Made by a program: the position numbers and the translations under genes. Source: Saccharothrix sp. HUAS TT1 (GTDB taxonomy: Bacteria; Actinomycetota; Actinomycetes; Mycobacteriales; Pseudonocardiaceae). Taken from it: 64,000 nt of DNA. Positions 44,218-55,310 of the stretch are shown one piece after another (the first letter of the stretch is position 1; each line of letters begins with the position of its first letter). The stretch covers positions 7,688,001-7,752,000 of the forward strand of contig NZ_CP160453.1 in assembly GCF_040744945.1 (NCBI RefSeq). Reading direction: 5' to 3'. The notes under the pieces are model-generated. The model searched no databases, was not told the origin of the DNA, and worked only from the letters and a program-made list of their open reading frames with translations.

Positions 44218-44820
44218 TCACCCGGCCGCCTTGGCCGCCTGCCGGAACGCCTCCACCAGCTGCGGCCACCGGCCCGCCCGGTCCCGGTTGATCGACAGCG
44301 GTGACGGGTGCGGCGCGTTGACCACCTTCAGCTTGTGCCCGCGACCGGACAGCGTCCAGCCGGTGCCCGCGGGCCGGCCCAGCACCACGACCGCCTTGAG
44401 CGCGGTCAGCATCCGCAGCAGCTCCACCAGGTACGGCACCGCCGCGCGCAGGTCGGCGGGCGTCGGCTCGCGGCTGGCCAGGTGCCACGGCACCACGTTC
44501 CAGTTCAGGCACACCCGGCGCGACAGCCCGGCCTCGGTCATCGCCGCGAACACGTTGGCCGCGGTCGGGTCGTCGTTGTCGAGCGAGTTCAGGCCCGAAC
44601 CCGCCGAGGCGGGTCCGGGCGACTCCAGCAGCAGCAGCACCTTCGAGTTCACGCCACCGCCCGCCGGGTCGAACAGCGGCACGGCCGCCTTGCGCTCGGT
44701 GGCGATGCGCTGGGCGAACTCCGTCAACTTCGCCACGTGCGGCGCCGTGAGGAGAGCCTTCTTCCGGGCGACGACCACGGGGTTGCGGTGCGCCCTCGGG
44801 GTGGAGGGGAAGACGTCCAT
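44218..44820 (-). CDS. Uracil-DNA glycosylase superfamily-like protein
   Basis: 200 residues. It has VLLLLESPGPASAGSGLNS (motif 1 region), DDPTAANVFAAMTEAGL, VCLNWNVVPWH and, near the end, VVNAPHPSPLSINRDRAGRW, the motif 2 like H-P-S. The order fits UDG-like folds of families 4-6, but the canonical GE-PG motif is replaced by ESPGPA, so the target base is unclear. The ATG at 44820 is preferred; a TTG nine bases earlier is in frame. No operon partner is visible; the TspO gene follows by 58 bases on the same strand. Confidence 0.72.
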   Translation of the reverse strand: MDVFPSTPRAHRNPVVVARKKALLTAPHVAKLTEFAQRIATERKAAVPLFDPAGGGVNSKVLLLLESPGPASAGSGLNSLDNDDPTAANVFAAMTEAGLSRRVCLNWNVVPWHLASREPTPADLRAAVPYLVELLRMLTALKAVVVLGRPAGTGWTLSGRGHKLKVVNAPHPSPLSINRDRAGRWPQLVEAFRQAAKAAG

Positions 44821-44898
44821 AGTCGGCAAGCGTCCCGGTACGGGTCAGGCACTACCAGCCGCCGTCCGGGCGGCACCGGTGATCACGGGGTCGGGCCG

Positions 44899-45648
44899 CT
44901 AGCCCACGTGGGTGCGCGGCCGTTCCTCCAGCACGCCGTCGACGTAGGTGTCGACCTTCTCGTTGTAGAACGCGACCAGGCCGGCGACCTGCTCGCTCTC
45001 CGGCAGCGGCGTGCGGTAGCCCCAGACGACGTTCTCGTGCGTCTCGTCGTCGAGCACCACCGACCAGTACTCGGCGGTGCCCTTGTAGGGGCAGCTGGTG
45101 CGCAGGTCGGTCGGCCGCAGCAGGTCCAGCCGGACGTCGGTCATCGGCAGGTAGTAGCGGGCCGGGAGGCCGGTCTCGAACAGGATCACCGGCCGGTGCG
45201 AGTTGGCGACCTCGACGCCGCCGACCTCCACCCGGATGTGCCTGCTGCTGGGCAGGGCGTCGACCCTGGTGTACGGGTCGCGCGGGTGGACGTAGACCGG
45301 CTCGTCCTCCTCGAACCAGTCGTCCATCGCGTCCCACTCCAGCCGGACCAGGCCGCGCAGCGCCTCCAGCGGCGAGTCCGGGTAGCGCAGGCCCGCGCCG
45401 GGCGCGGCGCCGGCGGCCGTCCGCACGTCGAGCACCTGGCCGTTGCCCCGGCTCGGCGAGCGCTTCACCTCGTCGGTGGGCGCCAGGGTGGCCCGGACGT
45501 CCTCCTCCGGGAAGTAGTACGTGGGGTAGTACGGCTTCTCCCACACCAGCACCGGCCGCGTGGTGTCCACGACCAGCTCGCCCGCCAGGTAGGCCCGGAC
45601 CCTCTTGGTCCCGGTCTCCACCCGCACCCGTCCGCGTTCTGCACTCAT
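44899..45648 (-). CDS. Protein with two DUF427 domains
   Basis: 249 residues. Each half has the same motif order: LAGELVVDTTRPVLVWEKPY then YFPEEDVRATLAPTD, and VGGVEVANSHRPVILFETGL then YYLPMTDVRLDLLRPTDL. The end SCPYKGTAEYWSVVLDDETH ... VWGYRTPLPES is the DUF427 hallmark (C-x-Y-K-G-x-A-x-Y). The beta-barrel fold is known; the function is not. Tandem copies are a usual arrangement in actinobacteria. TAGCGT (45661-45656) lies seven bases before the ATG, so a leaderless transcript is likely. It stands alone between the UDG-like gene and a lipoprotein gene. Confidence 0.88.
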   Translation of the reverse strand: MSAERGRVRVETGTKRVRAYLAGELVVDTTRPVLVWEKPYYPTYYFPEEDVRATLAPTDEVKRSPSRGNGQVLDVRTAAGAAPGAGLRYPDSPLEALRGLVRLEWDAMDDWFEEDEPVYVHPRDPYTRVDALPSSRHIRVEVGGVEVANSHRPVILFETGLPARYYLPMTDVRLDLLRPTDLRTSCPYKGTAEYWSVVLDDETHENVVWGYRTPLPESEQVAGLVAFYNEKVDTYVDGVLEERPRTHVG

Positions 45649-45845
45649 GATTCCGACGCTACGCCGAGTGCGGTGGCGCGGGAGTCGTCGCGTTTCTCCG
45701 GTCTTGCCCAACCCGGGGCTCACCTCGGACTTCGTCCGGGCACGCCGAAACGGCGACGCCGAGGAAGCTTCGGGTCGCCTTCGTGCCCGTGCCCGATCGG
45801 GCGGCGCGGCCGGGTCCGGCGGTGTTCCGCCCACCCCGTCCGGGC

Positions 45846-46385
45846 CTAGGGCGCCACCTCCGCCAGCCGGGCGGCCTGCGCGGCGCGGGCCGTGCCGATC
45901 GAGCCGGCCAGCTCCCGGGTCTCCGGGTCGGCGCCGTTGTCCTGCTCGCCGCGCGCCAGCAACGCCGACTGCTCCAGGTGCTCCTTGAGCTCCGCCGCCA
46001 ACCCGCCCGGGTCCATCCGCAGCCCGGCCAGGTCCGCCTCCGACAGCAGCCCCGGCATCTGGTGGCCGGCGTGCGGGTTGTCGCCGGACAGCCCGGCCCG
46101 CTCGCGCAACTCCACCAACCGGGTCAACTCCCGCTCGTGCGACACCTTCAGCTCGGCCGCGAACGGCGCGAGCGGCGGCGGGGCGAGGTCCAGGGCGGGC
46201 AGCAGCTGCTCGTTCATCGGGATCATCAGCTGGATCCACGCCGTGTCGGTGGTGTTGAACGGCGACGGTTCGGGCGACCCGGTCGGCGGCGGGGCCGCCT
46301 CCGGTGAGCAGGCCGCCAGCAGCAGCAACAGGGTGGCGCCCCAGAGCGCCCGGAAGCGCCCTGGGGTGGCCGTGATCATCTTCAC
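45846..46385 (-). CDS. DUF305-like lipoprotein lacking the usual His pair
   Basis: 179 residues. A lipoprotein signal (ALWGATLLLLLAACSPEA) has the lipobox LAAC at about residue 25. The DUF305 core reads DTAWIQLMIPMNEQLLPALDLA and later NPHAGHQMPGLLSEADLAGL. Normal DUF305 proteins have MIPHHRQA; here the His-His pair is Met-Asn, so metal binding by these residues is lost. The GTG at 46385 overlaps the stop of the DUF1996 gene (GTGA), so the two secreted products are made together under the GAGAGCGCTCTC operator upstream. An ATG at 46379 is an alternative start. Confidence 0.78.
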   Translation of the reverse strand: MKMITATPGRFRALWGATLLLLLAACSPEAAPPPTGSPEPSPFNTTDTAWIQLMIPMNEQLLPALDLAPPPLAPFAAELKVSHERELTRLVELRERAGLSGDNPHAGHQMPGLLSEADLAGLRMDPGGLAAELKEHLEQSALLARGEQDNGADPETRELAGSIGTARAAQAARLAEVAP

Positions 46386-47296
46386 CGCGGCAGCCGGTAG
46401 TCCGGTCCGAGGGCGGCGCCCCGCTGCGGCTTGTACTGGTCGTAACCACGCGGGTCGCACTGCAGGCCGCCGTTGACGCAGTGGCTCACCAGCGCCTGCA
46501 GCGTGGGCGCGTCCCACGCGTTCATGAAGTCGTAGTGCCACGAGTACCCGCGCCCGCTGGACAGCCGCACCCGCGACATGTCCCCCGAGACCGGGAACGC
46601 GATCTTGAACTCCAGCATCGGCACCGGCACCGGGTGCGAGGACGGGCAGACCAGCGTCGCCCGGTCCGGGTAAGCCATGTGCGACTTGTGGTCGGCCGAG
46701 TCGAGGTCGCGCCCGTTCCAGCAGCTCGGCGCCTGGTACCGGACGTTGAGCTGGCTGCCCGGCGGGCAGTAGGACGGGAAGTCCCAGTTGTGCGCGCTGT
46801 TGCCGCACTCCCAGCCCTCGACCGCGCCCGGCGCGGTGCGGAACTGGTCCTGCGTCGCGCTCGGGCTGCCGACCACGAACCGGATGCCGGCCGGGAACGA
46901 CCGGACCTCCTGGTACTTCAGGATGCCCGACTTGTAGTAGATGACCTGCGGGAAGTTCGGCACGATCAACTGGTCGCCGTTGTAGAGCGACGGGAACCAG
47001 TACGCGGACTTGTCGTCGGGCGTCCTGCAGTTGGTCTGCCCGGCCTTGAGCGAGTTGTTGGTGCTGCTCGCGTTGGTGGAGTTGTTGCCCAGGAACGTGT
47101 GCATGTGCGACGCGCCCGGCAGGCCCGGGTAGACGATCGGGTCGTCCGGGCGGTGCGTGGTGACCGAGCAGTTGGCCTGGAACTCGTGGTGCGTGACCAG
47201 CTCATCGGCCTGGGCCGGTTGGGTGGCGACCGCCAGGACGGTGGCCAGGAGGCCGACCGCAGCAGTAGCGGCCAGCGCGCGGAGTTTTCGGGACAT
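46382..47296 (-). CDS. Secreted DUF1996 protein
   Basis: 304 residues. Signal peptide about 1-32 (MSRKLRALAATAAVGLLATV, cleavage near QPAQA-D). The DUF1996 domain has PIVYPGLPGASHMHTFLGNN (metal-binding-like H-M-H), GQTNCRTPDDKSAYWFPSLY, WECGNSAHNWDFPSYCPPGS, SHMAYP and GYSWHYDFMNAW. The family occurs in fungi and actinomycetes as secreted proteins, sometimes with carbohydrate-binding modules; no enzymatic role is established. AGGAGGACAAGG precedes the ATG. A perfect operator palindrome (47330-47345) lies 34 bases upstream, placing the gene in the LacI-type regulon. It heads a two-gene unit with the DUF305-like lipoprotein. Confidence 0.88.
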   Translation of the reverse strand: MSRKLRALAATAAVGLLATVLAVATQPAQADELVTHHEFQANCSVTTHRPDDPIVYPGLPGASHMHTFLGNNSTNASSTNNSLKAGQTNCRTPDDKSAYWFPSLYNGDQLIVPNFPQVIYYKSGILKYQEVRSFPAGIRFVVGSPSATQDQFRTAPGAVEGWECGNSAHNWDFPSYCPPGSQLNVRYQAPSCWNGRDLDSADHKSHMAYPDRATLVCPSSHPVPVPMLEFKIAFPVSGDMSRVRLSSGRGYSWHYDFMNAWDAPTLQALVSHCVNGGLQCDPRGYDQYKPQRGAALGPDYRLPR

Positions 47297-47329
47297 CCTT
47301 GTCCTCCTGCCGACGTGCGGAACGTGGCT

Positions 47330-47345
47330 GGGAGAGCGCTCTCCC
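47330..47345. promoter_or_regulatory. LacI-family operator before the DUF1996 gene
   Basis: GGGAGAGCGCTCTCCC, a perfect 16-bp palindrome, 34 bases before the ATG. It has the CG-centred form expected for LacI-family regulators (compare CebR/CelR sites TGGGAGCGCTCCCA). Confidence 0.88.
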
Positions 47346-47433
47346 GAATGAGGTTGCCCGCTGCCCCGCCACGGTGTCAAGGGGCGGCTCATTGACAGAT
47401 CCGTAGTCCGTTCGTAACACTTCGAGCCGGGTT

Positions 47434-47449
47434 GAGAGAGCGCTCTCCC
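47434..47449. promoter_or_regulatory. LacI-family operator before the discoidin/TIM-barrel gene
   Basis: GAGAGAGCGCTCTCCC contains the perfect 12-bp core GAGAGCGCTCTC with one outer mismatch. It lies 34 bases before the plus-strand ATG at 47483. Together with the site at 47330 it gives each divergent gene its own copy. Confidence 0.88.
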
Positions 47450-47482
47450 GCACCTCGATCCGACAATCCGGCAGGAGACGCC

Positions 47483-49618
47483 ATGTACCGCCTCCGATCC
47501 GCCAGCAGGGTGCTCACCGCATCCCTGGGGTTCGCACTGCTCATAGGACTCGCGCTGGCGCCGGGCACGGCGAACGCCGCACCCGAGCTGCTGTCCCAGG
47601 GCAAGCCGGCCACGGCGTCCTCGGCCGAAGGCGCGGGCACGCCCGCGTCGGCGGCCGTCGACGGCAACCCGGGCACCCGCTGGGCCAGCGCGTGGAGCGA
47701 CCCGCAGTGGCTGCGGGTGGACCTGGGCGCCACCGCGACCCTGAGCCGCGTCGAGCTGGACTGGGAGGCCGCGTACGCGACCTCGTTCCAGATCCAGGTC
47801 TCCGCCGACGGCACCGCGTGGACCACGGTCCACACCACGACCTCCGGCACGGGCGGCAAGCAGGGCTTCACCGTCACCGGCTCCGGCCGGTACGTGCGCA
47901 TGAACGGCACCCAGCGCGCCAACGGCTACGGCTACTCCCTCTGGGAGTTCCGCGTCTACGGCACCAAGGGCACCACTCCCCCGCCCGGCAAGGGCGTCCG
48001 CGTCACCGGCTCCCAGGGCAACTGGCAGCTCATGGTGGACGACCAGCCGTGGACGGTGAAGGGCCTCACCTGGGGACCGCCCGCCGCCGACGCCGCCCGG
48101 TACATGCCGGAGCTGAAGTCCATGGGCGTCAACACGTTGCGCACCTGGGGCACCGACGCCACCACCAAGCCCCTGCTGGACGCCTCGGCGGCCAACGGCA
48201 TCAGGGTGATGGCCGGGTTCTGGTTGCAGCCCGGCGGCGGTCCCGGCTCGGGCGGTTGCGTCAACTACGTCACCGACGCCACCTACAAGAACGACATGAT
48301 GAACACGATCAAGCAGTGGGTGACCGCCTACAAGGACCACCCCGGCGTGCTCATGTGGAACGTCGGCAACGAGTCCATCCTGGGCCTGCAGAACTGCTAC
48401 TCGGGCGCCGAGCTGGAGAACCAGCGCGTCGCGTACGCCAAGTACGTCAACGAGGCCGCCCGCGCGATCCACGCCATCGACACCAACCACCCGGTCACCA
48501 ACACCGACGCGTGGACCGGCGCGTGGGCCTACCTCAAGGCGCACGCCCCCGACCTCGACCTGTACTCGGTGAACTCCTACGGCAACGTCTGCCAGGTCCG
48601 GCAGGACTGGATCAACGGCGGCCACACCAAGCCGTACATCCTCACCGAGGCCGGTCCGGCCGGTGAGTGGGAGGTCCCCAACGACGTCAACGGCGTGCCC
48701 AGCGAGCCGACCGACGTGCAGAAGCGGGACGGGTACACCAGGGCGTGGGAGTGCATCACCGGGCACACCGGGGTGTCGTTCGGCGGCACGCTGTTCCACT
48801 ACGGCACCGAGTACGACTTCGGCGCGGTGTGGTTCAACCTGACGCCGGCGGGCAAGAAGCGGCTGTCGTTCTACGCGGTGCAGCGGGCGTTCGGCGGCGC
48901 GACGCCGGCCAACACCCCGCCGGTCATCACCGCGATGAACCTGCCGACCAGCGTCCCGGCGGGCGCGCGGCTGGACGTCGACGTGGCGGCGAGCGACCCG
49001 AACGGCGACCAGATCACCTGGTCGGCGGCGTTCAACAGCAAGTACATCGACAACAGCGGCGGCCTGGCGAGCACCCCGGTGCAGGTCAACGGCAACCGGC
49101 TGACGGTGACCGCACCCGACCGGCTCGGCGTGTGGAAGGTCTACGTGATGGCCGAGGACGGCCGCGGCAACATCGGCATCGAGACCAAGTCGGTCCGGGT
49201 GGTCGCCCCGCAGCCCGCGGGCGCCAACGTGGCCCTGAACAAGCCCGTCACGGCCTCGTCCTACCAGCAGGTGGGCGACGGCGCGCCGTTCCCGCCGTCG
49301 AACGCCGTGGACGGCAACGCGGGCTCCCGCTGGGCCACCGACTGGTCCGACCCGCAGTGGCTGCGCGTCGACCTGGGCGCGGTGACCACGTTCCAGCACG
49401 TCCAGCTGGTGTGGGAGGGCGCGTTCGGCCGGGCCTACGAGATCCAGGTGTCCGACGACGGCACGACGTGGCGCCCGGTGCACGGCACGACCACCGGTAA
49501 CGGTGGCGTCGACTCGATCGATGTCACGGCCACCGGCCGGTACGTGCGGCTGCACGCCACGCAGCGCGGCACCGGGTGGGGCTACTCGCTCTACGAGTTC
49601 GGCGTCTACCGGCGCTGA
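47483..49618 (+). CDS. Secreted glycoside-hydrolase-like protein with two discoidin (F5/8C) modules
   Basis: 711 residues. Signal peptide about 1-33 (cleavage near TANA-A). First F5/8C module about 36-160 (KPATASSAEGAG ... GYGYSLWEFRVYG); a TIM-barrel of GH2/GH5 type about 170-480 with candidate acid/base MWNVGNES (Glu about 296) and nucleophile LTEAGPAGEWEV (Glu about 390); an Ig-like segment; and a second F5/8C module (about 590-711, ending YSLYEFGVYRR). The modules bind sugars and the barrel should cut a beta-linked glycan outside the cell; the substrate is unknown. GCAGGAGACGCC precedes the ATG and an operator lies upstream. Two back-to-back terminators follow. Confidence 0.88.
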   Translation: MYRLRSASRVLTASLGFALLIGLALAPGTANAAPELLSQGKPATASSAEGAGTPASAAVDGNPGTRWASAWSDPQWLRVDLGATATLSRVELDWEAAYATSFQIQVSADGTAWTTVHTTTSGTGGKQGFTVTGSGRYVRMNGTQRANGYGYSLWEFRVYGTKGTTPPPGKGVRVTGSQGNWQLMVDDQPWTVKGLTWGPPAADAARYMPELKSMGVNTLRTWGTDATTKPLLDASAANGIRVMAGFWLQPGGGPGSGGCVNYVTDATYKNDMMNTIKQWVTAYKDHPGVLMWNVGNESILGLQNCYSGAELENQRVAYAKYVNEAARAIHAIDTNHPVTNTDAWTGAWAYLKAHAPDLDLYSVNSYGNVCQVRQDWINGGHTKPYILTEAGPAGEWEVPNDVNGVPSEPTDVQKRDGYTRAWECITGHTGVSFGGTLFHYGTEYDFGAVWFNLTPAGKKRLSFYAVQRAFGGATPANTPPVITAMNLPTSVPAGARLDVDVAASDPNGDQITWSAAFNSKYIDNSGGLASTPVQVNGNRLTVTAPDRLGVWKVYVMAEDGRGNIGIETKSVRVVAPQPAGANVALNKPVTASSYQQVGDGAPFPPSNAVDGNAGSRWATDWSDPQWLRVDLGAVTTFQHVQLVWEGAFGRAYEIQVSDDGTTWRPVHGTTTGNGGVDSIDVTATGRYVRLHATQRGTGWGYSLYEFGVYRR

Positions 49619-49620
49619 CC

Positions 49621-49668
49621 GCGAAGACGGCCGGTGGGTCGGGGCGCTCCCCGACCCACCGGCTTCGC
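49621..49668 (+). terminator. Terminator after the discoidin/TIM-barrel gene
   Basis: GCCGGTGGGTCGGGG (49630-49644) and CCCCGACCCACCGGC (49649-49663) form a perfect 15-bp stem with a 4-nt loop, extended by an outer GCGAAG / CTTCGC pair. Confidence 0.88.
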
Positions 49669-49695
49669 GCGCGTCGTGGTGGTTCGCGCGCACGA

Positions 49696-49736
49696 AGGAG
49701 GGGCGTCCCGCGTCACGACCGCAGGACGCCCCTCCT
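49696..49736 (-). terminator. Terminator after the GH1 beta-glucosidase gene
   Basis: AGGAGGGGCGTCC (49696-49708) and GGACGCCCCTCCT (49724-49736) form a perfect 13-bp stem with a 15-nt loop, 8 bases beyond the minus-strand stop at 49744. Confidence 0.82.
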
Positions 49737-49743
49737 GACCAGC

Positions 49744-51156
<1,413 letters not shown>

Positions 51157-51202
51157 TTGGGGAAACTCCTCTGGAGGTCGGAACCCGTTGTCGTGGACGG
51201 GA

Positions 51203-52209
<1,007 letters not shown>

Positions 52210-52213
<4 letters not shown>

Positions 52214-53196
52214 GGCCCCTCCCTTCCCTCTGGCCCGGTCCCGAGCACCGGCGTGAAGCCGACGCGCATCCGGACCGTGCGGCCGTCGGCGGTCTTGACG
52301 TCGGTCTTGCCGCCGCCGCGCAGCCGCGGGCTGACGAACTCGTCGATGCCGAAGTTCACCAGCGACAGCGCGGTGCCCAGCAGCGCGATGGCCAGGCCCG
52401 CGGGCACGAACCACCACCACGCGCCCTGCGCGAGGGCCTGCTGGCTCTGCGCCCAGTACAGGACCGTGCCCCAGTTCCAGTCGCCGCCCGCGCCGACGCC
52501 GATGAACGCCAGCGTGATCTCCAGCGTCACCGCGAAGATGACCGTGCCGACGAAGCCGGAGGCGATGACCGCGGTGAGGTTGGGCATGATCTCGAACAGG
52601 ATGATCCGCCAGGTCTTCTCACCGGTGGCCCGCGCGGCCTCGACGTAGTCGCGACCGCGCAGCGACAGCGTCTGGGCCCTGAGCACGCGCGCGCCCCAGG
52701 CCCACGACGTGAGGCCGATGAGCAGCGCGATGGTCCAGGTGCCGGTCTCCGGCAGGGTCGACGTGATGATGATCATCAGCGGCAGCGCCGGGAGCACCAG
52801 GAACACGTTGGACAGCGCGGACAGCACCTCGCTGCCCGCGCCCGCCAGGTAGCCGGAGGTGACGCCGACCAGGATCGACAGCACGGTCGCCACGAGGCCC
52901 GCGACGAACCCGACCACGATGACGCTGCGGGTGCCGACCACGACCTGGCTGAAGATGTCCTGGCCGAGGTGGGTGGTGCCGAACCAGTGCGCGCCGGACG
53001 GCGGTTGCAGCAGGTCGTTGCTGCGGCCGGACGGGTCGTACGGCGCGATCAGCGGCCCGATGATCGCGAGCAGGGCGAAGAAGCCGAGCAGCACCAGGCC
53101 GACGGTCGCCTTCGGGTTGGCCACGAACCGCAGCCGGCGGCGCTTCACGGGCGCGGCGACCGGGGTCGTCGTGCCGGTGGTGGGAACAACGGTCAC
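52210..53196 (-). CDS. Opp/Dpp-type ABC transporter permease (DppC-like)
   Basis: 328 residues with six helices: one N-terminal (ATVGLVLLGFFALLAIIGPLIAPYDP) and five more (TRSVIVVGFVAGLVATVLSILVGV and later). The cytoplasmic EAA loop reads YVEAARATGEKTWRIILFEIMPN. The Y-D-P and HWFGTTHLGQDIFSQVV segments are characteristic of the OppC/DppC family. It forms the channel with the permease at 53200-54180. Start GTG at 53196, three bases after the stop of the preceding gene; its stop overlaps the next GTG, so the operon is tightly coupled. Confidence 0.92.
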
Positions 53197-53199
53197 GGC

Positions 53200-54180
53200 T
53201 CAGCCCTCCCGTCGGGTGCGCGGGTCGAGCGCGAGGTAGGCCACGTCGGCGAGGAAGTTCGCCAGCAGCACGGACAGCGTGATGATGAGGAAGATGCCCT
53301 GCATGAGCGGGTAGTCCTTGGCGCCGACCGCCTGGAACAGCTGGAGGCCGAGGCCGGGGTAGGAGAACACGATCTCCACCAGCAGCGTGCCGCCGACGAT
53401 GAAGCCCAGCGACAGCGCGAACCCGGAGACGTTGGGCAGCAGCGCGTTGCGCGCCGCGTAGGACACCATCACCCGGCGGTCGGACAGCCCCTTGGCGTGC
53501 GCGACGGTCACGTAGTCCTCGGAGGCCACCGTGACCATCATGTTGCGCATCGAGAGGATCCAGCCCGCCATGGACGAGACCAGGATGGTGAACGCGGGCA
53601 GGATGCCGTGCTGCAGCACGCTGCCGATGAACTGCAGGTCCGGGTTGGGCACCAGGCCGTTGTCGTAGGCGCCGGAGGCCGGGAAGAAGCTGTCCGGCCC
53701 GGAGAGCACGGCGATCGCGATGAGGCCGAGCCAGAAGTACGGGATGGACGACACGAACGTGGTCACCGGGATCAGCGCGTCGGCCCACGAGCCGCGCCGC
53801 CAGCCGATGCCGGTGCCCAGCGCCGTGCCGACGATGAAGCCGAGCACGGTGGTGATGCCGACCAGGCCGAGCGTCCACGGCAGGCCGTCGCCGATGACCT
53901 GCGACACCGGTGACGGGAAGTAGGTGAACGACAGGCCGAGGTCGCCGCGCAGCAGCTGGCCCAGGTAGCTGAAGTACTGCTCGATCACGCTGGCGTTCTT
54001 GTCCAGCCCGAACAGCACGTACAGCGACTGCACCGCGTCGCTGGTCATCTGGCCGCGGGCGCGGGTGATCAGCGCCTGCACCGGGTCGCCGGGGATGGCG
54101 CGCGGGATGAAGAAGTTGATGGTGATCGCGGCCCACGCGGTGAACAGGTAGAACGCGATCCGCTTGAGGAGGAAGCTCAC
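53200..54180 (-). CDS. Opp/Dpp-type ABC transporter permease (DppB-like)
   Basis: 326 residues with six helices. N-terminal [30 protein letters not shown] is the standard OppB/DppB opening (conserved P-GDP). EAA loop [29 protein letters not shown], then [22 protein letters not shown]. It pairs with the DppC-like permease. The GTG overlaps the stop of the upstream ATPase gene and the gene is followed three bases later by the next permease. Confidence 0.92.
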   Translation of the reverse strand: MSFLLKRIAFYLFTAWAAITINFFIPRAIPGDPVQALITRARGQMTSDAVQSLYVLFGLDKNASVIEQYFSYLGQLLRGDLGLSFTYFPSPVSQVIGDGLPWTLGLVGITTVLGFIVGTALGTGIGWRRGSWADALIPVTTFVSSIPYFWLGLIAIAVLSGPDSFFPASGAYDNGLVPNPDLQFIGSVLQHGILPAFTILVSSMAGWILSMRNMMVTVASEDYVTVAHAKGLSDRRVMVSYAARNALLPNVSGFALSLGFIVGGTLLVEIVFSYPGLGLQLFQAVGAKDYPLMQGIFLIITLSVLLANFLADVAYLALDPRTRREG

Positions 54181-55310
54181 CGCACCTCCCCGGCCCCGGC
54201 GCTGTTCTCCCGGGGCGGCGCCTCGACCGGGCGCAGCTCGACCCTGTCCGCGTCGGACAGGTCCTCGCCGTAGAGCCAGCACGCGGCGAAGTGCTGCCCG
54301 GGAGCGCCTTCGGCGCTGTCGTCGCCGATGGCGAACCGCGGCGGCACCCGTTCGGCGCAGACCTTCATGGCGTGCGGGCAGCGCGGGTTAAACCGGCAGC
54401 CGGCGGGCGGGTTGATCAGCGACGGCGGTTCGCCGGTGCCGCCGTCCTTCACCTCCGCGCCCGGCCGGTCGGGGTCCGGCGCGGAGTCGATCAGCAGCTG
54501 GGTGTACGGGTGCGCGGGCCGCTGGGTCACGGTCTCGCTGTCGCCGCCCTCGACCACGCGCCCGGCGTACATCACGAAGGTCTCGTCGGCGAAGTAGCGG
54601 GCCGACGCGATGTCGTGGGTGATGTAGAGGATCGCCAGGTGCAGGCGCTCCTTGAGGTCGCGCAGCAGGTTCAGCACGCCGAGCCGGATCGACACGTCGA
54701 GCATGGACACCGGCTCGTCGGCCAGCAGCACCTCGGGGTCGGCGCCGAGGGCGCGGGCGATGGCCACGCGCTGGCGCTGGCCGCCGGACAGCTCGTGGGG
54801 GAACTTGTCGATGTACCGCTCGGGCGGGGTGAGCTGGACACGGGTCAGCAGGTGGGCCAGCGCCTCTTCCTCCTCGGCCGCGTTGCCGCCCGCGTTGCCG
54901 TGGATCTTCAACGCCCTGGTGAGGTGGTAGCGCACGGTGTGCACGGGGTTCAGCGAGGCGAACGGGTCCTGGAAGATCATCTGGACCCGCTTGCTGTACG
55001 CCCGGAAGCGCTTGCCGCCCTTGGCGTCGACCGGCTCGCCGTGCAGCCGGATCGCCCCGGAGGTCTGGGGGTAGAGCTGCGCCAGCAGGCGGGCCACCGT
55101 CGACTTGCCCGAACCGGACTCGCCGACCAGCGCGGTGACCCGGCCGCGGTGCAGCCTGAGCGTCACGTCCTCGACCGCGCGCACCGAGCGCGTGGTCCGG
55201 GACAGCAGCTCTCGCCCGCGCTTGCGGACCGGGAAGTGCTTGGTCAGGCCATCGGCCTCCAGGACCACCTCAGTGGTCCCGGAGGCCGACGGTGCGGTGC
55301 TGGTCGTCAT
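54177..55310 (-). CDS. Opp/Dpp-type ABC transporter ATPase (DppF-like)
   Basis: 377 residues. Walker [19 protein letters not shown] (about 63), Q-loop [17 protein letters not shown], signature [19 protein letters not shown], Walker [18 protein letters not shown], with the C-terminal [14 protein letters not shown] cysteine segment. Aspartate replaces glutamate or threonine at some less conserved places but all catalytic motifs are complete. Its ATG overlaps the stop of the binding-protein gene (ATGA), and its stop overlaps the DppB-like start. Confidence 0.92.
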   Translation of the reverse strand: MTTSTAPSASGTTEVVLEADGLTKHFPVRKRGRELLSRTTRSVRAVEDVTLRLHRGRVTALVGESGSGKSTVARLLAQLYPQTSGAIRLHGEPVDAKGGKRFRAYSKRVQMIFQDPFASLNPVHTVRYHLTRALKIHGNAGGNAAEEEEALAHLLTRVQLTPPERYIDKFPHELSGGQRQRVAIARALGADPEVLLADEPVSMLDVSIRLGVLNLLRDLKERLHLAILYITHDIASARYFADETFVMYAGRVVEGGDSETVTQRPAHPYTQLLIDSAPDPDRPGAEVKDGGTGEPPSLINPPAGCRFNPRCPHAMKVCAERVPPRFAIGDDSAEGAPGQHFAACWLYGEDLSDADRVELRPVEAPPRENSAGAGEVR

